Assembly (NCBI GenBank): GCA_039707655.1
Contig: CM077665.1
Span: 136,171,148-136,235,147 of the forward strand
Direction of reading: 5' to 3'
Source of the DNA: Elymus sibiricus
Taxonomy: Eukaryota; Streptophyta; Magnoliopsida; Poales; Poaceae
DNA length: 64,000 nt
The notes under the pieces were generated by a model, which made no database searches, was not told where the DNA came from, and saw only the letters and a program-made list of their open reading frames with translations. The position numbers and the translations under genes are program-made. Positions 57,412-64,000 of the stretch are shown one piece after another (position 1 is the stretch's first letter; every line of letters starts with the position of its first letter).

Positions 57412-60400
57412 TGTGGTGACCCCGACTCATAAGTCGTGATCACCGAATGTACGTGCACAGTGATCCCAGAGATCAATGCTCGCTGAACACACAGAAACTG
57501 AATAACAAGAGTCTTACATCCATTACGTACCGTTTTACATAAATATGGCCTTTATGGCCAAGTCTTCATATGATTGCAGCGGAAATCTTCAACGATAGCG
57601 TGAACCCATGCCATCTTCCTTAACCCTACAGGCATTCTGACTGGTAAGCGTCCTAGCCTGCATGTTCGTCACCGAGGTATGCTTCATCGTATCATGTTCT
57701 TTCATGCCTGGCCAATAAAATAACCAGTGGCAAGCCAATGAGTACTTTGAATGTACTCGCAAGCAACCCAAGTTTTGGAACAAGGTATAACAAGGCATGA
57801 TATAGCACTAAGTAGGTAAGTTTTTGCAGAAAGCTAATTTTAAGGGCAATGACATGATCTAGTAGCCTAAGTAAGCATGCATCAACAGTTGGCAGATAAC
57901 CATATGAACAAGTTATAGATATCATCATAAGCAGGGGTTGAACATCTCATGTTCATCATCATGCCAAGTCATCGGACTTAGCTCAAGTATCACCTTTGTC
58001 AGCAACACACACACACACCAGTTTGTGAAAACATCTGGACATAGTTTAAGAAGGACCTCCAACTGTCCATGACCATGGACATGGCTATTCGAATAGTTTT
58101 ACACTCTGCAGAGGTTGCACACTTTACCCACAAGACTCGGCGAACTTCCGTGTCATCCATGACTCGCGGTATATTGCATACCTGAGGTAAGCACCCTAAC
58201 AATGCCTTTCCCTTGGCGATACTAAACAAAGAGTCCACTCGATTGGTACCCAGCCCACATGATGTACATCACAAGTAACATCCATGCAAGGACCAATGGT
58301 GTGCCCGGTGCCTGTGAAGACAGCGCATGATCGTCCTTACCGGCACGACCCCGTATCGGGAGTGACCACGCCACTCCCGCCACTAGTAATGCGGGCTCTA
58401 TGCTAGTACCCACCAAAGTAATCAACAAAGCCCCTTCCCATATAGGGGTAGAGTGGTCGCGCATGTAAGGTTGGGACGGTCAGTAGACCTTAAATCTAAT
58501 CCTTTTTCGAAAACACACACACCACTTGCACCGGTACACCACGTTTTTCTCAAGTGGTTACCTAGCTCAACATCATCTCCCTCGGGCATTAGTGGCACCC
58601 GACGGGGTTTTCGCAAAGTCTTTGAAATCACTTTCGTTTTCATCACCATGCATATTCCCATCCCACTTTGCGTAGCAACTACTAAGCATCCTAACTACTC
58701 CCACCCGCACAACCCTCATAAGGAGGTAGGGTCATGCACGATGCAAGTATCAACAAGAAAGTATCGGGGACATCCCACCGAAGGGGTCACCACATCAACA
58801 TGATCAACTTCACGAAATAAAGTGCTATATGCCATGCAAATAAAAGGGTTTCATAGTCATGGTCAAAGGGCTGCTTGCCTGGCTCAGCAAAGTCTTCGAG
58901 GTCTTCACAAACTTCTCGTCCATTCCGAGCTCTTCGTCTACTTTGTCAACTATCGCCGGAAACAACCGCAATAAGCAACACAACAAGTAGAGAATTAAAG
59001 TGCTCTATAAATAGGAGTTTTATTTTTCTTGGACAACTTTGGTCTCAAGAAAAATACCTAAGGAGGATCTACTTGAGTTGCATCAATAGGGATTTTTGGA
59101 AAGGCCAATAGGATGGGAATGAAGGAAATGGTGATCCAAAAAGGAGTTTACAGAAAATACTTTTATAAAATTGAGTGGAGGCACTCATAAAATAGGGCAT
59201 GATTTTAGAAGAATTTATAAAGTGGTTTCACTGGATTTGGAGTTGGGATGAATTTCCTAGGTATTTGCAAAGTGGGTCACAAATGAAGAAATGGTCCAAT
59301 AATTGTCATAGCAGAATAAGTGCAAGTAAAAATGTTCACCTCCTAAGACATAATTTCAGATGAACCTAGGAACTTGAAACACTCCATTTGAAGCTATAAT
59401 GAATGCTCTAAAGATTTTGCAATGGGGCTTTGAATAATTCAAATTTGAATTAATATTGGAACAGTACTGAAAAGTGAGGTGGAAAAATATGAAAGTTGCA
59501 CTAGATAATAGGAGGCTATTTTAGGCGAATATAGAACTTTGAATCATCAAGTTTGAAGCTAAAATGAATTTAATATGGATTTTACAAGTTTCTGTAAAAA
59601 CAGAAAATGGAAAAAGCTTACCCGTTGGGCTAAAGTGCGCGCAGTGCGCTGGATAGCGACTGGGCCGGCCCAGCAGCCTTAGCCGCGCGGGAGCCGGTGA
59701 CGCCAATGGCGTATTCAAGGGAATACGCTTTCCTGCTGTGGAAATGGCTCCCGGCTGAGTCCACTTCCACTTAAAGGGGCAGGCCCACCCGTCAGCCTCG
59801 CCGGCCGGCCGACAGGCGGTTCCCGCTGGTAGGCTCATCCCCCACCTCCCGCTCGACCGGGGGAGAGGCAGGGGAGGCAGGGCCGACGCGTGCCGGCGAG
59901 CGTCCCGGTGGCTCCGGCCACCTCCGGCGACGTTCCGGCCACCGGCGCGCTCGGGGCGACGAGCCGCACCTCCCTGGGTGCCGCACGACCACCGAGGAGG
60001 TACGCAGGGGCAAGGGTGCGGTCGACCGAAGAGGCGGGCTGCCGGCGAGGAAGGGCGCGGCGCCATGGCCACTGGAAGGAGGGAGCGGAGCACGGGGGCC
60101 TCGCTGCGGTGAGGTGGGGTCACCGGAGTAGCTAGAGGCGCGGGGGAGCTTGATGGGGATTCGAATTTTTGGGCCGAAGCCGCCAGAGTTGCTTCGGTCA
60201 TGAACGAAGATGGAGGGCGAGGGAGGACAAGTGGATGGTCCAGGAGGGGTCTAGGAGGGAGTGGGAGCTAGAGGGGATAAGTGGGGGGCTCGGGGGAAGG
60301 TCAATGCATGAGGGCGACGAAGGGAGAGCTCGGGTGCGCCTCGGATGCCACGGGCATGGCGAGCATGCGCGTCAGAGCTGCCTTGGATGCATCCTGGCGT

Positions 60401-62131
60401 CGGGGAGGGGCGTGGGGAGGCCGAGGGAATATGCCCGGCGCGCGGGGACACACTGCTAAGGCCAGACGCGGGCTACAGGACAATGTTTGACTGTAGAGCG
60501 TCGTTTCTGCATGCCAATAGCTTGGTCACCACGCCAACTCTTATCCAGAGAATGCTTTTGGTCGGCCAAACATGTCTGGCATGTGAGGCACGCATGCAGG
60601 AGAGCACTGGTGAAGTCTCAATGTAAAAGGAGTTGGTTGAGGCTGGTTTCTACTGCAGGTAAGTTTGCAACAGCAAACTTGGGAGTTATATCAGGGGCTT
60701 CTAATGGAGAGCATTAGGGAAACGACCTTGTCTAGTGTTCATGGGAATGGAGGTACTACATGACCACCAATTCTTAGCTCAGGGAGACAAGTTTGCAAGG
60801 TACTTGTAGTTCAAGGCTACAATTACTTCCGTTGACTAAGTTCAGATGGTTTGCTCATATTTTCCACATGAGCATGCCATATTTGGGCGTGCCAAGGTGC
60901 ATTAGTATGCAAATGAGGTTGTAGAAAAGTTTGGGGAATTTCTTGAACAGAGTAGTGGGAGAGAGGAGAGAGAGGTGCTGTTCTGGTAAAAAGAAGGAAA
61001 GAATAAGGGAGTTACCCCCCAAATTATTGAGCAGAGGCCATGAAAAGGTTACTGGGGGTAGAAGGGGGCTAGCCTATGCTGTGGTAAAAGGTTAGAGACA
61101 AGGAGAATCTTTTTGGGCCTACTTTGCTTGTCCACAAGCTTATGGCTGAAGGTGTTTGGGCTATGATTGGGCTAGGTAGAGGAATCCTATGGCCTTGATA
61201 TTTACCAGGGTTGAGTTAGAAGTCTATTTGGTACTGATCACAAGTTTTGAGTCCAAATGAAGAAAGTTGACAATGTAAACTTTGAAATCCCTAGAAATGG
61301 GCAGAAATGGAGTTGCTTAGATCCAGCTAAGCAAAGCTATTCTCCTTGATGCACCACTTGGTGTGGTGGCATTATATTGGGATTGGAACATGCCCAAAAA
61401 GTTTGGGACCAAATGGGGAAACTTGACAATGCAAACATTCCCAATTCTTTAAATCAACAGAAATGGGTTTAAGGGGATTTGGACAAGTGAATCTATTCTC
61501 CTTGATGCACCCCTTGGTGTGGATGCATTATTGGAGGATTAGAACATGTCCACAAAGTTTGGGAACAATAGGGAATAGTTGGCAATGTAGAGTTGCTCAA
61601 ATTTGGATCTGGACAGAGAGGGTTTTGGAATATTTTGGTGTATCAAATCAATTTGGATTGAGATGAAACTTTTCAAGATCATCACGTATACCATGTGTGA
61701 CCTGCTGGAATTTTCCTGGATTTTATTGATAATATTATTTATAGAGATAATTCAAATGCTTGAAATAGGCAGGAAGGGTATTGAGGGGTTTTGTCCACGA
61801 TTTTGAACATGACCATGTGTTGAAACTCATATATATGGAAAATATATGTCCACTGAGTTTCCCTAAATTTTTTCAAATATTTTTAAAGCATTAAAATAAT
61901 TTTTCCCTATGAAAAACCATTTCTGGCCTTAAGAAAAAGCCTTTAAATAAAATACAAAATAATCTTTAAAATTAATATTTGGTGGTTTTGGGAAGTCATA
62001 TATATAGTAGGTTCCAAATAAAGTCTTTGTGGAAAAAGGATCCACCCAATTTGAGGACTTGTAGTACAAATCTCAATTCAGGGGGGTTTTGAAAACCTAA
62101 ATTGAATAAATGCTTTTTGGCCAAACTAATA
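57412..62131 (-). repeat. 5' LTR of the LARD (copy C), truncated by insertion
   Basis: Starts TGTGGTGACCCCGACTC. It matches copy B up to GGCCAAACTAATA (62131), where B continues TTTGATCG and C switches to the Mariner-like end. About 240 bases of LTR are therefore displaced beyond the window. It carries a block at about 60000-60107 that copy B lacks. Confidence 0.88.
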
Positions 62132-62423
62132 CTCCCTCCGTCCGAAAAAGCTTGTCCACGCCTTAGTTCATTTGAAATTTTGCAGAAAAAACCTTTCACC
62201 TTTTAGACCGATGCTAATCAGCTCCCTCCGCTTCTTCCTCCTTCCTCCGTCGCTCGGCCGCACCATGGTCCGTGGTCGCCCCCAGCCACCGTCGGCACCC
62301 GCCGTCGGGCCCAGGGCTTGACGACGGCCATCCTGCGCCGACCACACGGAGGCTGCTCAAGCTCCTGCTACTCCGTGTTCATCGGGAAGAACTGGAGCCC
62401 CCGCCAGCGATGCCCTGGCAGTG

Positions 62424-62763
62424 CTCTCCCTCCGCGCAACTGACCTATCAGCGGACTTCGTCACCGCCGGCCACGAGATCTCCGAGGAGAATGAGGACGA
62501 GGGGTACGTGACGGCCGCGCCCAGGGGCGGGAGCAGCACGGCCACGTCTCGTAGGAGGGAGGAGCTCCAGGGGCTCGAGGAGGAGGACGGCTACGGCGAC
62601 GCCGGCCCGCCCAGCCCCAGCAGCAGTGGCTACACCGGCGAGCGGGGGGAGCAGCATCGCCTACAGCGTCGGCCCAGGCAGCGGCATCGAGGAGCCCGAC
62701 CCCACCCCGCCCCTCGCCCCCGGCGCCGAGGACTGGGTGCGCGGCAAGAAGCACGCCGACGAG
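62424..62763 (+). pseudogene. MON1: MON1-like first-exon fragment
   Basis: The plus-strand frame reads an acidic segment (HEISEENEDEGYVTAA), then PPSPSSSGYTGERG. The next part is in another frame (SIAYSVGPGSG, then GAEDWVRGKKHADE), so bases were lost in the G run at 62644-62649. The PPSP-x-SSGY-x-GERG and W-x-x-GK-(R/K)-H-x-DE motifs, in this order and spacing, match the N-terminal region of plant MON1 (SAND family), which with CCZ1 activates the Rab7 GTPase at late endosomes and vacuoles. The match stops at GAG/GTCAGC (62764), where an intron donor would be; the next conserved exon does not follow. The conserved longin domains are absent, so it cannot encode MON1. Identification is from memory. 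Confidence 0.6.
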
Positions 62764-62785
62764 GTCAGCCCAGTCCGCTCAAGCT

Positions 62786-62977
62786 GCTGCTGCTCCGTGT
62801 TCATCGGGAAGAAGAAGGTTCTGCTTCTCCTATTGTTGCTCCTCTGCAAGTTGTTGTTCCTCTGCAGGACCGCCGGCTGCTGCTGCTCCGTGTCCATTGG
62901 GAAGAAGAAGGTCCTGCTTCTCCTGTTGTTGCTCATCTGCAAGTTGCTGCTCCTCTGCAGGACCGCCGGCTGCTGTT
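62786..62977 (+). repeat. 93-base tandem repeat after the MON1-like fragment
   Basis: Two adjacent units with few differences, marked by CCGTGT at 62795 and 62888. A partial third copy (CTCCGTGTTCATCGGGAAGA) lies upstream at 62371-62390, on the other side of the MON1-like fragment. The period is a multiple of three, so a Cys/Leu/Lys-rich frame stays open, but there is no evidence of translation. Confidence 0.8.
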
Positions 62978-63234
62978 GCTGGTGGTGGTGGTGGACGCCT
63001 CTGCTGCCACCGCTGCTGCTCCTCTGCTGGTGCACGTGACAGTGTTGCTGCTCCTCTTCCCTGGTCCTTGTGCTGCCGCCAGAGCTCGTGTTCCTCAGGA
63101 AGAAGAAGGAAAATTTCAGTTAAAATTTCAGGTTTCAGGTTTCAGTTAATTGCTAGTACTCCAAACTCTGAATTTGCTGTGGCTGCTCTTTAAGTGCTGA
63201 TGAACCTGCAAGATAATTGCTGAAGATAATTTCT

Positions 63235-63475
63235 GAGAAAATCAAGCAATATTCTGAATTCTTGTGCATGTATTTTTGGAAACAAATTTATTCCAGTGTT
63301 AATTACTGAGAAAATCAAGCAATATTCCGAATTCTTGTACATGTATTTTTGGAAACAAATTTATTCCAGTGTTAATTACTGAGAAAATCAAGCAATATTC
63401 CGAATTCTTGTACATGTATTTTTGGAAACAAATTTATTCCAGTGTTAATTACTGAGAAAATCAAGCAATACTCCG
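63235..63475 (+). repeat. 73-base tandem repeat
   Basis: GAGAAAATCAAGCAAT recurs at 63235, 63308, 63381 and 63454, so there are three full units of 73 bases and a partial fourth. Units include GTATTTTTGGAAACAAATTT and are almost identical, which points to recent expansion. Confidence 0.88.
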
Positions 63476-64000
63476 CTGCTAATTTATTCCAGTATTTTTG
63501 GACCTGTGTGTTGCTGTTGTTTTCTGGAAATATGGAGTACATTTATTTTTAAAAACATGGAAGAACATGATTTATTATAATGGCGATTAGACAAGAGTTG
63601 TTCTGATTATTGTTACTCCAGTGAAGAGGATGACTAAAATCATTCAATGGTCGAGACACAATATCTCTAATCCTTGGTCATATTGTCACATATCCAGTGG
63701 TTGGCACGCGAAGATCTTATTAGATGATCACTGGAGTAGTTAACTGAATAAAGTCAGTGTTCTAAACTTGGCACTAGAAGACCAGTCCCAAACTTTTCAA
63801 ACTTTGCATAATTACTTCAAGTGTTGAACATAATTTAGAGTGAGTGACAATGGCTGAAAACTAAGCATGTTTTGCAAGAGCTAGCACTCACTAAAAACCA
63901 AATGTTGTCATAATTGAGAACTTGGGATCCTTACTGAAAACCAAATCTAAGCAAGCTTGTGTTAAGAACTTGAGCTCCTTACTGAAAACATAATGTTCAG
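63476..64000. other. AT-rich sequence to the right edge, nothing recognised
   Basis: No ORF, terminus or repeat that I can name. Near the edge GCTCCTTACTGAAAAC-like phrases recur (63928-63943 and 63971-63990), a loose short repeat. It probably belongs to the Mariner-like insertion. Confidence 0.4.

Larger units (their letters stand above)
48417..62131 (-). mobile_element. LARD-like retrotransposon with very long LTRs
   Basis: Two LTRs of about 4.9 kb flank a 4.1-kb interior (53280-57411). Ends are TGTG(G/T)GGACC-like on the left and GGTGTGACA on the right of the complete copy. On the minus strand a degenerate primer site (TTATATCAGAGC, 57397-57408) lies next to the right LTR, so that is the 5' LTR. 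The interior has no gag, protease, reverse transcriptase or integrase. Long LTRs plus a non-coding interior is the definition of LARDs (large retrotransposon derivatives, known in barley and relatives). The last part of the right LTR is cut by the Mariner-like insertion at 62132 and continues outside. Left flank CTTAC (48412-48416) is the presumed TSD. Confidence 0.82.
62132..64000 (+). mobile_element. Mariner/Stowaway-like insertion carrying a gene fragment, partial
   Basis: The insertion begins CTCCCTCCGTCCGAAAAAGC right after a TA (62130-62131), the typical terminus and target of Mariner/Stowaway elements. Copy B of the LARD shows the empty site. The insertion is at least 1.87 kb, far longer than a MITE, and its right end is outside the window. 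It holds a MON1-like exon fragment, a 93-base tandem repeat and a 73-base tandem repeat. No transposase (DDD/D motif) is seen, though it could lie outside. Confidence 0.65.

Noticed and set aside
48417..62131. Segmental duplication of a host locus (48.4-53.3 kb against 57.4-62.1 kb)
   Set aside because: The two copies have LTR ends, a primer-like site between them and a third, older copy at 1-1896. They are LTRs of one retroelement.
62897..63193. Cys-rich small ORF that could suggest a secreted peptide
   Set aside because: The Cys residues arise from CTGCTG/TGCTGC runs in the 93-base repeat. There is no signal peptide with clear cleavage site.
62424..64000. Intact MON1 gene at the window edge
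   Set aside because: The first exon is frameshifted, lies inside an insertion in a retroelement LTR, and 1.2 kb downstream shows only repeats with no second exon.

Overview
The window looks like intergenic DNA of a large grass genome, most likely wheat, rye, barley or a goatgrass (Triticeae). The evidence is the set of transposable elements (TEs): Sirevirus-type Copia LTR retrotransposons, Athila-type Gypsy elements with the 'aagcttggggatg' purine tract, a LARD-like element with LTRs near 4.9 kb, CACTA transposons with CACTACT(G/A)G(A/G)A ends, and Stowaway/Mariner ends (CTCCCTCC). Virtually every base can be assigned to a TE, and I find no intact host gene. Family names are my recognition without a database search; boundaries, TG..CA ends, primer sites and target-site duplications (TSDs) were read from the sequence.

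Left half (1-32730). The outer layer is an Athila-like element (called G here). A minus-strand Sirevirus-like element (S2) inserted into it at 32730/32731. A plus-strand Gypsy-like element (H, 3' LTR 24499-25378) sits in the leader of S2. H carries a long antisense ORF (22202-24104, continued at 1897-2717). That ORF is split by a complete non-autonomous Sirevirus-like element (S1, 2718-22196) and cut at its far end by a LARD-like LTR (1-1896). S1 is itself interrupted by two CACTA elements (CACTA-1 9263-15637, TSD TGT; CACTA-2 15829-19395, TSD GGG). The S2 LTR is interrupted by CACTA-3 (26146-31898, TSD AGG). When the insertions are removed, the gag frame of S1 and the antisense frame of H both rejoin across the gaps, which supports the order.

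Right half (32731-64000). G continues with a solo LTR inserted in its 3' region (32867-34400) and ends in its 3' LTR (35585-36694). That LTR is broken by a LARD-related LTR (F). F is interrupted by a complete non-autonomous Athila-like element (D, 37704-45306) and by the 3' end of a minus-strand Athila-like element (E, from 46052). A LARD (48417-62131 and beyond) inserted into E. A Mariner-like insertion sits in the LARD's 5' LTR at a TA site (62132 onward) and carries a broken piece resembling the first exon of the plant vacuolar-fusion gene MON1.

Protein-coding content is limited to TE ORFs, nearly all broken. There are gag and an additional ORF in S1 (no pol), a TNP1-like eight-exon gene in CACTA-1 (heavily decayed) and in CACTA-3 (one visible frameshift), a short RNase H1 N-terminal-like ORF with a membrane tail in CACTA-2, an unknown ORF in D, and the antisense coiled-coil ORF of H. 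None of the elements visible in full encodes its own reverse transcriptase or transposase, so they appear to have depended on enzymes supplied from elsewhere. The most unusual pieces are the MON1-like capture, the spliced-looking gene inside CACTA-2 with a tRNA-like Pol III promoter nearby, and the G-rich minisatellite upstream of the TNP1-like start.
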